Positions 25,520 to 34,423 are shown, counted from the stretch's first letter. The stretch is DNA of 64,000 nucleotides from Leisingera thetidis (GCF_025857195.1 NZ_CP109787.1:4281001-4345000); one strand, 5' to 3'. Notes: generated from the sequence alone by a model not told the origin. Program-made: numbers and translations.

Positions 25520-26206
25520 GTGGCAGAGACGAAATCACCATCCGCTGCGGTACAGGAAAGCCCGGCAAAGCAGCCCGCGCATGAGATCGTTTATCAGACC
25601 CTCAGGGCGCAGATTCTGTTCGGAGAACTGGTGCCTGGCCAGGCGGTGACAATCCAGGGCCTGGTGGAGACGCTGGGGGCCGGCATGACACCGGTGCGCG
25701 AGGCGATCCGGCGGCTGATCTCGGACGGTGCTCTGATGTTCCAGGGCAACCGCCGCGTTTCAGTGCCCCTGCTGGGGCCGGAGGACTTGGAGGAGCTGAT
25801 TTTTGCAAGAAAAACAATAGAGTGTGAGCTTGCACGGCGGGCAACCATGCGCATCGGCGCAGCCCACATAAAGGAGCTGGAGGGGATCGACAACGCCTTG
25901 GACAAGGCCATCACAACCGGCGATGTGGCGGGTTACCTGGTGCAGAATTACAGCTTCCACACCGCCCTCTATTCCCATGCGGATGCCCCGATCCTCAGCG
26001 ACATTGCCGACCGGTTGTGGCTGCGCTTCGGCCCGTCGCTGCGGGTGGTGAGCGGGCGGCTTGGAACCCAGAGCTTTCCGGACCGGCACAAGGATATCCT
26101 GGAGGCGCTGCGGCGGCAGGATCCGGAAATGGCCGCTTTGGCGATGGATCGGGACGTCTGCCAGGGCATGGAGCATGTGGTCGACGGGCTGAAAGGGGCT
26201 AACTGA
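25520..26206 (+). CDS. GntR-family (FadR/FCD) transcriptional regulator of the polyamine island
   Basis: A 228-residue regulator with an N-terminal winged helix (residues 20-90; HEIVYQTLRAQILFGELVPG and the recognition region MTPVREAIRRLISDGAL) and a C-terminal FCD ligand domain whose metal-binding His residues are expected around FHTALYSHA and near RHKDILEAL. The start is a GTG after GAGGAGG, ten bases away. It lies divergent from potF and 66 bases upstream of the aminotransferase gene. It most likely senses a polyamine or a catabolite and represses both flanking units; this is inferred. Confidence 0.9.
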   Translation: MAETKSPSAAVQESPAKQPAHEIVYQTLRAQILFGELVPGQAVTIQGLVETLGAGMTPVREAIRRLISDGALMFQGNRRVSVPLLGPEDLEELIFARKTIECELARRATMRIGAAHIKELEGIDNALDKAITTGDVAGYLVQNYSFHTALYSHADAPILSDIADRLWLRFGPSLRVVSGRLGTQSFPDRHKDILEALRRQDPEMAALAMDRDVCQGMEHVVDGLKGAN

Positions 26207-26222
26207 TTCGATTGACACTTCA

Positions 26223-26240
26223 GAATTTGATCATATTCTG
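26223..26240 (+). promoter_or_regulatory. Candidate GntR operator upstream of the aminotransferase gene
   Basis: AGAATTTGATCATATTCT (26223-26240, 18 bases within one site) is a near-perfect palindrome with a single mismatched pair. It lies 33 bases before the ATG at 26273 and shares TTTGATCA with the potF promoter region. Confidence 0.6.
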
Positions 26241-26272
26241 GGGCAAATCAGTCTTTCTCAGGAGCGACTCCC

Positions 26273-27667
26273 ATGACCGTGATCACCAACCACATGCCGA
26301 CGGCCGAGCTGCAGGCGCTGGACGCTGCCCACCACATGCATCCCTTCACCGCCAATGGCGAGCTGTCGCAGAAGGGCGCGCGCATCATCACCCGCGCCGA
26401 CGGCGTGCATCTCACCGACAGTGAGGGCCATCAGATTCTCGACGCGATGGCCGGCCTGTGGTGCGTCAACATCGGCTATGGCCGCGATGAACTGGCCGAG
26501 GTGGCGGCGCGCCAGATGCGCGAACTGCCCTATTACAACACTTTCTTCCAGACCACCCACGTGCCGGCCATCGCGCTGGCGGCGAAGGTTGCCGAACTGG
26601 CACCGGGCGATCTGAACAATGTGTTCTTTGCCGGCTCCGGTTCCGAGGCCAATGACACAAACATCCGCATGGTGCGCCATTACTGGGCACTGAAGGGCAA
26701 ACCGTCGAAATCCGTGATCATCAGCCGCAAGAATGCCTATCACGGCTCTTCGGTCGGCAGCGGATCCTTGGGCGGGATGAGCGGCATGCACGCCCAGGGC
26801 GGCATGCCGATCCCGGATATCCACCATATCAATCAGCCGAATTGGTGGGCCGAAGGCGGCGACATGCCGCCAGAAGATTTCGGACTGCAGCGCGCCCGCG
26901 AACTGGAAGAGGCGATTCTGGAGCTCGGCGAAGACCGAGTCGCTGCCTTTATTGCTGAGCCGGTACAGGGCGCCGGGGGGGTGATCGTGCCGCCGGACAG
27001 CTACTGGCCGGAAATCCAGCGGATCTGCGACAAGTATGAAATCCTGCTGATTGCCGACGAGGTGATCTGCGGCTTCGGCCGAACCGGCAACTGGTTCGGC
27101 AGCGAGACGCTGAACATCCGTCCCGACATCATGACCATCGCCAAGGGCCTCAGCTCCGGCTACGCGCCGATCGGCGGTTCGATTGTCAGCGACGAGGTTG
27201 CCTCTGTCATTGCGGGGGGTGAATTCAACCACGGCTACACCTATTCCGGCCATCCGGTGGCCGCCGCGGTGGCGCTGGAAAATCTGCGCATCCTGGAAGA
27301 GGAAAACATCCTGGGCCATGTGCGCGATGTGGCGGCTCCCTACCTGAAAGAGAAATGGGAGGCGCTGTCGGAGCACCCGCTCGTCGGCGAAGCTAAAATC
27401 GTCGGCATGATGGGCTCGATCGCGCTCACCCCGAACAAGGAAACCCGCGCGGCATTCGCCTCGGATGCGGGCACTGTCGGTTATATCTGCCGCGAGCGCT
27501 GCTTTGCCAACAATCTGGTGATGCGCCATGTCGGCGACCGGATGATCATTTCGCCGCCGCTGGTAATTACCCCTGAGCAGATCGACGTTCTGATCGCACG
27601 TGCGGAAACGTCGCTGAATGAATGCTATACCGAACTGAAGGCGCAAGATTTGCTGCACAGCGCCTGA
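26273..27667 (+). CDS. spuC: Class III aminotransferase, putrescine-pyruvate type (SpuC-like)
   Basis: A PLP enzyme of 464 residues that is expected to transfer the amino group of putrescine or a related omega-amine to pyruvate. Class III hallmarks: GSGSEANDTNIRM for phosphate binding, the Asp of LLIADEVICGFGRTG, and the PLP Lys in MTIAKGLSSGYAPIGG. The WCVNIGYGRDELAEVA region and overall length fit SpuC-like enzymes. The ribosome site is AGGAG seven bases before the ATG. Its place between two polyamine importers and after the GntR gene supports a polyamine role. Taurine or beta-alanine transaminases are alternatives within the family. Confidence 0.85.
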   Translation: MTVITNHMPTAELQALDAAHHMHPFTANGELSQKGARIITRADGVHLTDSEGHQILDAMAGLWCVNIGYGRDELAEVAARQMRELPYYNTFFQTTHVPAIALAAKVAELAPGDLNNVFFAGSGSEANDTNIRMVRHYWALKGKPSKSVIISRKNAYHGSSVGSGSLGGMSGMHAQGGMPIPDIHHINQPNWWAEGGDMPPEDFGLQRARELEEAILELGEDRVAAFIAEPVQGAGGVIVPPDSYWPEIQRICDKYEILLIADEVICGFGRTGNWFGSETLNIRPDIMTIAKGLSSGYAPIGGSIVSDEVASVIAGGEFNHGYTYSGHPVAAAVALENLRILEEENILGHVRDVAAPYLKEKWEALSEHPLVGEAKIVGMMGSIALTPNKETRAAFASDAGTVGYICRERCFANNLVMRHVGDRMIISPPLVITPEQIDVLIARAETSLNECYTELKAQDLLHSA

Positions 27668-27717
27668 TCCATTTCTCAGGCACCGCGGTCGCGCCGTTTC
27701 AGCCCGCGACTCATCCC

Positions 27718-27742
27718 GGCCCGGCAACAGCGTTGCCGGGCC
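27718..27742 (+). terminator. Terminator after spuC
   Basis: A perfect 11-bp stem (27718-27728 with 27732-27742, arms GGCCCGGCAAC and GTTGCCGGGCC) with a 3-base loop, 50 bases after the spuC stop. The following bases are AATTCATTC, so termination may be imperfect. Confidence 0.75.
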
Positions 27743-28034
27743 AATTCATTCGGTTCCGGGGGCAAAAGCGTCGTTTTTGTGCTTGGTTTTGCCAAGTGCG
27801 GCGCAAAACATCCGAAGGGTGCCGCAAAGTGTCCGATCCGGTCTGCAGGATCAGGACTAGAGTTCTCCACGGATATTCTTTTTCGCGTGGGGAGAGGGCC
27901 GAAGTATGAATTTCGTACGCTCGCCATTGAAAGAATATTTTTTTCATATCTAGCGCTTGATAGCTTTGGTGTGATTAACTTCAAATAAGTGCAGAGCAAA
28001 TCTGCCAGAATGACAAAACTACGGGGAGCCTGCT
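27743..28034 (+). promoter_or_regulatory. Leader and promoter region of the second polyamine importer
   Basis: About 290 bases with no gene. The part from about 27900 to 28000 is strikingly A/T-rich for this genome (AAAGAATATTTTTTTCATAT and the region before GTGATTAAC), as expected for a strong promoter. I cannot fix the hexamers. GGGGAG at 28022-28027 is the ribosome site for potA. Confidence 0.5.
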
Positions 28035-29135
28035 TTGGCTGATGCGTCAAACGTTGATGCGTTCGTTGAATTCGAACGCGTCCAAAAGAGCTATGATGGC
28101 GAAAATCTCGTTGTCAAAGATCTCAACCTCACTATGCCCAAGGGCGAATTCCTGACCATGCTTGGCCCGTCCGGATCGGGCAAAACCACCTGCCTGATGA
28201 TGCTGGCCGGTTTTGAAACCGCGACCCATGGCGACATCCGCCTGGACGGGACGTCGATCAACAACATCCCGCCGCACAAGCGCGGCATCGGTATGGTGTT
28301 CCAGAACTACGCGCTGTTCCCGCATATGACGATCGCGGAAAACCTCTCCTTCCCGCTGGAAGTCCGCAAGATGGGCAAGTCCGAACGCGAGGAAAAAGTG
28401 AAGCGCGCGCTGGACATGGTGGAAATGGGCGCCTTCGGCGGCCGCCGCCCGGCCCAGTTGTCCGGCGGCCAGCAGCAGCGGGTCGCGTTGTCCCGCGCGC
28501 TGGTGTTCGAACCGGAACTGGTTCTGATGGACGAGCCGCTGGGCGCGCTTGACAAGCAACTGCGCGAAAAGATGCAGTTCGAGATCACCCACTTGGCGCA
28601 CCGCTTGGGCATCACAGTGGTTTATGTGACCCACGACCAGACAGAAGCGCTGACCATGTCGGACCGCGTTGCGGTGTTTGACGACGGCCGAATCCAGCAG
28701 ATCGCGCCGCCGGATCAGCTGTACGAAAGCCCGGAAAACAGCTTTGTTGCGCAGTTCATCGGCGAAAACAATACGCTGGAAGGCACCGTCAAGGAAATCA
28801 ACAAGGGTATCGCGCTGGTGCAGCTGGATGATGGCGGGCTGATCGACTGCAAACCGGTCAACGTGTCAAAGCCGGGCGAGCGTACCCGCGTGTCGATCCG
28901 GCCGGAACGGGTGGAATATAACAAGGAACGCCTGCAGAAAGGCGTTCATACACTCAAAGCGGAAGTGCTGGAGTTCATCTATATGGGCGACATCTTCCGC
29001 ACCCGTCTGCGGGTTGCCGGCAATGATGAGTTCATCATCAAGACCCGGAACGCCCCGGACCAGGTCCGGCTGCAGCCCGGTCAGCAGATCGAAATCGGCT
29101 GGCTGCCGGAAGACTGCCGCGCGCTGGACGCCTGA
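28035..29135 (+). CDS. potA: Polyamine ABC transporter ATP-binding protein (second system)
   Basis: The ATPase of the second importer, 366 residues from a TTG start preceded by GGGGAG at seven bases. Walker A GPSGSGKTT, signature LSGGQQQRVALSRALV, Walker B LVLMDEPLGALDKQLR and the switch His of VTHDQTEALTM are intact; the C-terminal TOBE domain includes SIRPERVEYN. It is the first gene of potA-potD-potB-potC and is clearly distinct in sequence from the potG product at 23046, so this is a separate system and not a local duplication. Confidence 0.93.
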   Translation: MADASNVDAFVEFERVQKSYDGENLVVKDLNLTMPKGEFLTMLGPSGSGKTTCLMMLAGFETATHGDIRLDGTSINNIPPHKRGIGMVFQNYALFPHMTIAENLSFPLEVRKMGKSEREEKVKRALDMVEMGAFGGRRPAQLSGGQQQRVALSRALVFEPELVLMDEPLGALDKQLREKMQFEITHLAHRLGITVVYVTHDQTEALTMSDRVAVFDDGRIQQIAPPDQLYESPENSFVAQFIGENNTLEGTVKEINKGIALVQLDDGGLIDCKPVNVSKPGERTRVSIRPERVEYNKERLQKGVHTLKAEVLEFIYMGDIFRTRLRVAGNDEFIIKTRNAPDQVRLQPGQQIEIGWLPEDCRALDA

Positions 29136-29214
29136 CCCGCGTGCGCCGAACCCCCGGCAGGTAATGACCGGGGGTAACAACTAAATAACCTGATTCAACA
29201 AGGAGAGAGTGTTC

Positions 29215-30318
29215 ATGAAACTCACCAAACTGACTGCCTTGGCCGCAACCACTGCGCTGTGCGCACCGATGGCATTTGCAGCCGACATGGCAGATGAAAT
29301 GACCATCGTGTCCTGGGGCGGCGCCTATTCCAAGTCGCAGCTCAAGGCTTATCACGAACCCTACTCGGAAAAGACCGGCGTCAAGATCATCAACGATGAA
29401 TCCTCTGCCGAGGCGGTGGCCAAGCTGCGTGCGATGAATGAAGCCGGCAATGTCACCTGGGATGTGGTCGACGTTGTGGCTGCGGATGCGATGCGCCTGT
29501 GCGACGAAGGCCTGGCGATGGAAATCGACGCCGATACTCAACTGGCGGCGGCGCCGGACGGCACCCCCGCGACCGAAGATTTCGGCGATCTTCTGGTTTC
29601 GGAATGCTTCATTCCGCAGATTGTTTACTCCACCACCTTTGGCTACCGCACAGATCTGGTCGGTGACACCCCGCCGACTAACGTTTGCGCGGTATTCGAT
29701 CTGGAGGCCTATCCGGGCAAGCGCGCGCTGGAGAAACGTGCGATCAACAACATGGAATGGGCTCTGCTCTGCGATGGCGTTGCCAAGGACGAAGTCTATG
29801 ATGTGCTGGAAACCGAGGAAGGCCAGGAACGTGCGCTGGCAAAACTCGACACCATCAAGGACAGCGTGATCTGGTGGTCTGCGGGCGCCGATACTCCGCA
29901 GCTGCTGGCTGACGGCGAAATCGTGATGGGCTCCACCTATAACGGCCGCCTGTTCTCTGTCATCGAAGAGCAGAAGCAGCCGGTTGCTATGCTGTGGGAT
30001 GCGCAGATCTTCGACCTGGACGGCTGGATCATCCCGGCCGGCCTGAGCGAGGAGCGTAAAGCCCGCGCGCTGGACTACATCATGTTTGCCACCGACACCC
30101 AGCGTCTGGCGGACCAGGCAGCTTACATTTCCTACGGTCCGGCACGTGCATCATCCGCTCCTCTGGTCGGCAAGCATGCAGACCTTGGCATCGACATGGC
30201 GCCGCATATGCCGACCGATCCGGCGAACGCACAGAACACCTTCCTCTACAACTATGAGTTCTGGGCAGATTACCGTGATGATATCGAAGGCAAGTTCCAG
30301 GCATGGCTGGCTAAGTAA
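29215..30318 (+). CDS. potD: Polyamine-type periplasmic binding protein (second system)
   Basis: A 367-residue solute receptor with a Sec signal peptide ending near APMAFAAD and a mature start MTIVSWGGAYSKSQLKAYHE. The SWGGAYS motif marks the PotD-like subgroup often annotated for putrescine, spermidine or other cationic ligands. The ATG at 29215 is favoured over GTG 29209 because AGGAGAG is eight bases upstream. Four Cys residues in the mature part (in AMRLCDEG, VSECFIP, NVCAVFD and ALLCDG) are unusual for the family and may form disulfides. The ligand is not fixed by sequence alone. Confidence 0.88.
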   Translation: MKLTKLTALAATTALCAPMAFAADMADEMTIVSWGGAYSKSQLKAYHEPYSEKTGVKIINDESSAEAVAKLRAMNEAGNVTWDVVDVVAADAMRLCDEGLAMEIDADTQLAAAPDGTPATEDFGDLLVSECFIPQIVYSTTFGYRTDLVGDTPPTNVCAVFDLEAYPGKRALEKRAINNMEWALLCDGVAKDEVYDVLETEEGQERALAKLDTIKDSVIWWSAGADTPQLLADGEIVMGSTYNGRLFSVIEEQKQPVAMLWDAQIFDLDGWIIPAGLSEERKARALDYIMFATDTQRLADQAAYISYGPARASSAPLVGKHADLGIDMAPHMPTDPANAQNTFLYNYEFWADYRDDIEGKFQAWLAK

Positions 30319-30334
30319 GCCACTCTGAAAAGAT

Positions 30335-30361
30335 GCCAGGGGGCAGCAGATGCCCCCTGGC
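30335..30361 (+). terminator. Intercistronic hairpin between potD and potB
   Basis: A perfect 11-bp stem (30335-30345 with 30351-30361, arms GCCAGGGGGCA and TGCCCCCTGGC) and a 5-base loop, 17 bases after the potD stop. No T tract. It mirrors the hairpin after potF in the other operon and probably sets a higher level of binding-protein mRNA than permease mRNA. Confidence 0.7.
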
Positions 30362-30445
30362 TTAGGCCCTTCACAAAAAGAGCCGTGCAAGGCTCGAAGA
30401 GCTCGACTGCGCTTGTCTTACGGCAGGCAAACAACAGGGAATACC

Positions 30446-31717
30446 ATGAGTGACATCACCCAATCCGGCCCGGTTCTTGCGGCAGACGGGACACCGCTGA
30501 AGCGAAGCCTGGCCCGTGCCCTCAGGATGCAGAAACTGCGCGCGCTGATGCTGATCGCACCGCTGCTATTGTTCATCCTTCTGACATTCATTTTTCCGAT
30601 TGCGGATATGCTGTTCCGTTCCGTTGAAAACGGGATCGTCGCCGATACCCTGCCCAAGACCGTTGTTGCCTTGCAGGACTGGGATCCGGACAGCGGCGAG
30701 GCGCCGGGCGAAGAAGTTTTTACCGCACTTGCAGCTGATATGCAGGTTGCCGCGAAGGAAAAAACCCATACCCGGCTTGGCACCAGGCTGAACTACGAAT
30801 TGACCGGTATCTCTTCGCTGTTCCGAAAATCGGGCCGCAAGGTCAGCCGCTGGGATCTGGCGGCAGACGCGCCCTTCAAGGATAAGTTCCTCAGCATCGA
30901 CAAGGATTGGGGCAGCATCGAAGTCTGGCGGACCATCAGCACCTACACCCCGAAGTACACCAACGGCTATTTCCTGAACTCTGTTGACATGCAGAAGGGG
31001 CCGGACGGCGCCGAGATGCGGCCTGAAAACCAGCAGATCTATATCACGCTGTTCATGCGTACACTTGTAATGTCACTGGTGATTACCGGGTCCTGCATTC
31101 TGCTTGGTTATCCGGTTGCCTGGATTCTGGCAAATTTGCCGTCCCGAACCGCGAACATGCTGATGATTCTGGTGCTGCTCCCGTTTTGGACATCGCTCCT
31201 GGTGAGGACATCGGCCTGGAAGGTGATGCTGCAGCAGCAGGGGGTGATCAACGACGTGCTGGTGTGGCTCGGTTTCGTGGCTGATGACGCCCGCCTTGTG
31301 ATGATCAACAACCAGTTCGGCACCATCGTGGCAATGACCCACATCCTGCTGCCGTTCATGATCCTGCCGATGTACTCGGTAATGCAGACCATCCAGCCGA
31401 CTTACCTGCGCGCGGCAAAATCTCTGGGCGCCACCAACTGGACTGCATTCTGGCGGGTATATTTCCCGCAGTCGGTGCCAGGTATAGGCGCGGGTTCGAT
31501 CCTCGTCTTCATTCTTGCTATCGGCTACTACATCACGCCGGAAATTGTCGGCGGCACCAAAGGCGTCTTCATTTCCAACCGGATCGCCTACCATATTTCA
31601 TCCTCGCTCAACTGGGGCCTGGCGGCGGCATTGGGCACCATCCTGCTGGCGGTCGTCCTGTTGCTCTACTGGACCTATGACAAGATCGTCGGCATCGACA
31701 ACGTGAAGCTTGGATAA
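30446..31717 (+). CDS. potB: Polyamine ABC transporter permease (PotB type) with large periplasmic insertion
   Basis: A 423-residue permease. The first membrane segment is at about residues 33-52 (LMLIAPLLLFILLTFIFPI). It is followed by roughly 145 hydrophilic residues predicted to be periplasmic, then the five remaining segments from about 205 on. The EAA-type loop is LRAAKSLGATNWTAFWRVYF. Ordinary PotB proteins near 290 residues lack this loop. The ATG at 30446 follows AGGGA by six bases; the longer open frame upstream lies over the hairpin and is rejected. Five bases separate it from potC. Confidence 0.9.
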   Translation: MSDITQSGPVLAADGTPLKRSLARALRMQKLRALMLIAPLLLFILLTFIFPIADMLFRSVENGIVADTLPKTVVALQDWDPDSGEAPGEEVFTALAADMQVAAKEKTHTRLGTRLNYELTGISSLFRKSGRKVSRWDLAADAPFKDKFLSIDKDWGSIEVWRTISTYTPKYTNGYFLNSVDMQKGPDGAEMRPENQQIYITLFMRTLVMSLVITGSCILLGYPVAWILANLPSRTANMLMILVLLPFWTSLLVRTSAWKVMLQQQGVINDVLVWLGFVADDARLVMINNQFGTIVAMTHILLPFMILPMYSVMQTIQPTYLRAAKSLGATNWTAFWRVYFPQSVPGIGAGSILVFILAIGYYITPEIVGGTKGVFISNRIAYHISSSLNWGLAAALGTILLAVVLLLYWTYDKIVGIDNVKLG

Positions 31718-31722
31718 GACAC

Positions 31723-32898
31723 ATGGCACTGACACCTGTTGAAAATCAAACTCCCGGCTTTACCGCAGCGGTTGCTGCGGGCGCCGGGGCCATCTTCGGC
31801 CTCTTCGTGGGTACCGCGAATGACGCTGGTCTGATCGGGGCTGTTGCCGGTGCGGCGGTGCTGGCGGTCATCGGCTTTGCCTTCGCGTCGATGATGAGCC
31901 AGGAAAGGCCCCTGCGCTGGGCGAGTTTCGCAGTGTTTGCGGTCTTTGGCTATCTGTCGGGCGGGCTCCCGGCTGCGGTCATCGGCGCGCTGTTCGGCTG
32001 GTTTGCCGGATGGTTCATCTTCTGGATTGCCGCTTCACGCTACCGGATTTACCTGGCTCCTTATCTGACACCTGGCCAAGTGCTGTGGCACTATGCCTTC
32101 CGGGTGATTTGCGGCGCGATCTTCGTGTTCCTGATCACCCCGATCCTGGTGGTGATGCCGCTCAGCTTCAACGCTGAGGATTTCTTTACCTTCACCCCGG
32201 AAATGCTGCGCTTTGATCCGGCCGGCTATTCGATGAAGCACTACAATGACTTCTTCACCAACAATGATTGGCAGAATGCCTTGTGGAACTCGATCAAGAT
32301 TGCACCGATGGCGACGATCCTGTCCGTCAGCTTTGGCACATTGGCCGCAATCGGCCTCAGCCAGCCGCATGTGCCGTTCCGCCGGGCGATCATGGCAATC
32401 CTGATCTCGCCGATGATTGTGCCGCTGATCATCTCGGCTGCCGGCATGTACTTTTTCTACAGCCGTATCGGTCTGCAAGGCACCTACTTCGGCGTCGTGC
32501 TGGCGCATGCCGCCTTGGGCATCCCCTTTGTGATCATTACGGTAACGGCAACCCTGGTGGGCTTTGACCGCTCGCTGACCCGTGCCGCGGCCAACATGGG
32601 CGCCGGTCCGGTCACCACTTTCTTCCGGGTGCAGATGCCGCTGATCCTTCCAGGGGTGATATCGGGCAGCCTGTTCGCCTTCATCACGTCCTTCGATGAG
32701 GTTGTCGTGGTGCTGTTCGTGGGTTCAGCTGGGCAGAAAACCCTGCCGTGGCAGATGTTCACGGGCCTGCGCGAGCAGATATCGCCGACCATTCTGGCAG
32801 TGGCGACAATCCTGGTGGCCATCTCAATCCTGCTGCTGGCCACGGTGGAAATGCTGCGCCGGCGGTCGGAGCGGCTGCGCGGCATGTCCCCCAGCTGA
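31723..32898 (+). CDS. potC: Polyamine ABC transporter permease (PotC type) with N-terminal membrane extension
   Basis: A 391-residue permease. The PotC-like core begins at about residue 120 (ICGAIFVFLITPILVVMPLSF) and ends with the usual sixth segment; the EAA-type loop is TRAAANMGAGPVTTFFRVQM. The first 110 or so residues carry about four short Gly/Ala-rich hydrophobic segments absent from classical PotC. Together with the periplasmic loop of PotB this gives the second importer an unusual membrane part. A strong terminator follows the gene. Confidence 0.9.
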   Translation: MALTPVENQTPGFTAAVAAGAGAIFGLFVGTANDAGLIGAVAGAAVLAVIGFAFASMMSQERPLRWASFAVFAVFGYLSGGLPAAVIGALFGWFAGWFIFWIAASRYRIYLAPYLTPGQVLWHYAFRVICGAIFVFLITPILVVMPLSFNAEDFFTFTPEMLRFDPAGYSMKHYNDFFTNNDWQNALWNSIKIAPMATILSVSFGTLAAIGLSQPHVPFRRAIMAILISPMIVPLIISAAGMYFFYSRIGLQGTYFGVVLAHAALGIPFVIITVTATLVGFDRSLTRAAANMGAGPVTTFFRVQMPLILPGVISGSLFAFITSFDEVVVVLFVGSAGQKTLPWQMFTGLREQISPTILAVATILVAISILLLATVEMLRRRSERLRGMSPS

Positions 32899-32919
32899 TC
32901 CGCTGCAAATGCCCAATCG

Positions 32920-32946
32920 AAAAGGCCCCGTTCTGCGGGGCCTTTT
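32920..32946. terminator. Rho-independent terminator after potC
   Basis: A perfect 11-bp stem (AAAAGGCCCCG 32920-32930, CGGGGCCTTTT 32936-32946) with a 5-base loop, T-rich on both strands. It ends the potA-potD-potB-potC operon. Confidence 0.92.
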
Positions 32947-33023
32947 GCTATGCATTGCAATGAAAAAACGCGGGGGTGAATTGGCCGTGAGGCCATGAGG
33001 GGGCTGGCTCCCCAGCGTCCGTG

Positions 33024-34361
33024 CTACCGCAGGCGATGCAGCAGCTGCGGAGACGCGTAGCCATCCGGTGTCAGACCGTTTGCCGCCTGGTAGGCGCGCA
33101 CCGCTCCGATTGTCTTGGGACCGATCTTGCCGTCAATGCCTTCGGTGTCAAAGCCCTCGCTGGTCAGCCGCCTCTGCATCTCTTCCCGCTCCGCCAGGGT
33201 CAAAGCCCGGTCGCCGCGCGGCCAACCGCTTTGGATCGCTGCACCGCCCCTGATCCTGTCGGCCAGATGCCCGACACCGATCACATAGGCATCGGCAGTG
33301 TTGTAGCGTTCCAGCACAGCAAAGTTCCCGAAGATCATGAAGGCTGCCCCCTCGCGGCCAGCCGGCAGAAGGATGGAAGCCGGGCCGTGATCGGCCACCG
33401 CGCGCCCGTCCAGCCCTTGGACGCCAAGTGCGGCCCAGTCCGACGGGCGTTTTTCGATCTCACGGTCTGCCAGCGTGTAATCAAACTCGTTGGGAAGAGT
33501 TACCTCCACGCCCCAGGGCTGCCCTTTCACCCAGCCGAACTGCTTGAGGTAAGCCGCGGTCGAGGCAAGCGCATCGGCTGGATTGTCCGACCAGATGTCG
33601 CGCTTGCCGTCGCCGGTGAAATCCACCGCGTATTCCAGGTAGGAGGTCGGTATGAACTGGGTGTGCCCCATGGCGCCGGCCCAGCTGCCGGTCATCTTGC
33701 GGGCGGCGACGTCGCCCGCCTGCAGGATCTTCAGCGCCGCAACCAGCTGGCCCTCAAAGAATTCCCCGCGCCGCCCGTCAAAGGCCAGTGTCGCCAGCGA
33801 CCGGATCACATCCATCTTGCCGCGGAAAGTGCCATAGCTGCTTTCCAGCCCCCAGACCGCCACCACAACTTCTTTCTCGACGCCATATTCGGCTTCGATC
33901 TGCTCCAGCCGCGCCTGGTGGTCCCGCAGCGCCGCCTGGCCGTTCTTTACCCGCAGCTCCGAGGCGGCGCTGTCCAGGTACTCCCAGATCGTCTTGGTGT
34001 ATTCCGACTGGTTGCGGTCGCGCCGGATCACCTCCGGATCATAACTGACGCCGCCAAAGGCGCGGTCCAGCACCGGTGCGCTGATGCCCTGGGCCAGGGC
34101 GCGGTCCCGGAAGCCCTGGATCCACCCTTGGAAATTCAGCTCTGCCGCTGCCGGCTCCGGCGCCACCTCTTTATGGGCCGCGGGGCGCGCCGCCGGTCTC
34201 AAGGCCGTGGCCGTGGCCGCGGACGCAAGCCGATAGCTCTCATCCTGTCCCTCCTGCGTGACCGCTTCCGGCCGCTGGGCGGGCCTCACGGTATTGTCCG
34301 GTGCGGCCTGTGCCGCCATGGCTCCGCCTGCCACCAGGGACGCTGCAACCCATCTGCGCAT
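33024..34361 (-). CDS. Lytic murein transglycosylase, MltB family, with peptidoglycan-binding domain
   Basis: The enzyme cleaves peptidoglycan glycan strands with formation of 1,6-anhydromuramic acid. The protein is 445 residues: signal peptide (MRRWVAASLVAGGAMAAQA), a low-complexity Pro/Ala linker to about residue 75, the SLT-2 catalytic domain with the catalytic Glu in VWGLESSYGTFRG and the GAMGHTQFIPTSYLEYA stretch, and a C-terminal PG-binding-1 domain (GIDGKIGPKTIGAVRAYQ). The ATG at 34361 has GAGG six bases upstream and is preferred over the ATG at 34373. It stands alone between two other units. Confidence 0.92.
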   Translation of the reverse strand: MRRWVAASLVAGGAMAAQAAPDNTVRPAQRPEAVTQEGQDESYRLASAATATALRPAARPAAHKEVAPEPAAAELNFQGWIQGFRDRALAQGISAPVLDRAFGGVSYDPEVIRRDRNQSEYTKTIWEYLDSAASELRVKNGQAALRDHQARLEQIEAEYGVEKEVVVAVWGLESSYGTFRGKMDVIRSLATLAFDGRRGEFFEGQLVAALKILQAGDVAARKMTGSWAGAMGHTQFIPTSYLEYAVDFTGDGKRDIWSDNPADALASTAAYLKQFGWVKGQPWGVEVTLPNEFDYTLADREIEKRPSDWAALGVQGLDGRAVADHGPASILLPAGREGAAFMIFGNFAVLERYNTADAYVIGVGHLADRIRGGAAIQSGWPRGDRALTLAEREEMQRRLTSEGFDTEGIDGKIGPKTIGAVRAYQAANGLTPDGYASPQLLHRLR

Positions 34362-34423
34362 GATGCACCTCATTATACACTGCTCCCCGCCAGTCTAGCG
34401 GAGGCGGAGCCCGGGTAAAGAGG

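Noticed and set aside
26258..27727. A 489-codon minus-strand frame opposite spuC
   Set aside because: Antisense to a complete class III aminotransferase; a common artefact of GC-rich codon bias.
33021..34418. A 465-codon plus-strand frame opposite the transglycosylase
   Set aside because: The minus-strand protein has a signal peptide, a catalytic Glu motif and a PG-binding domain; the plus frame has none.
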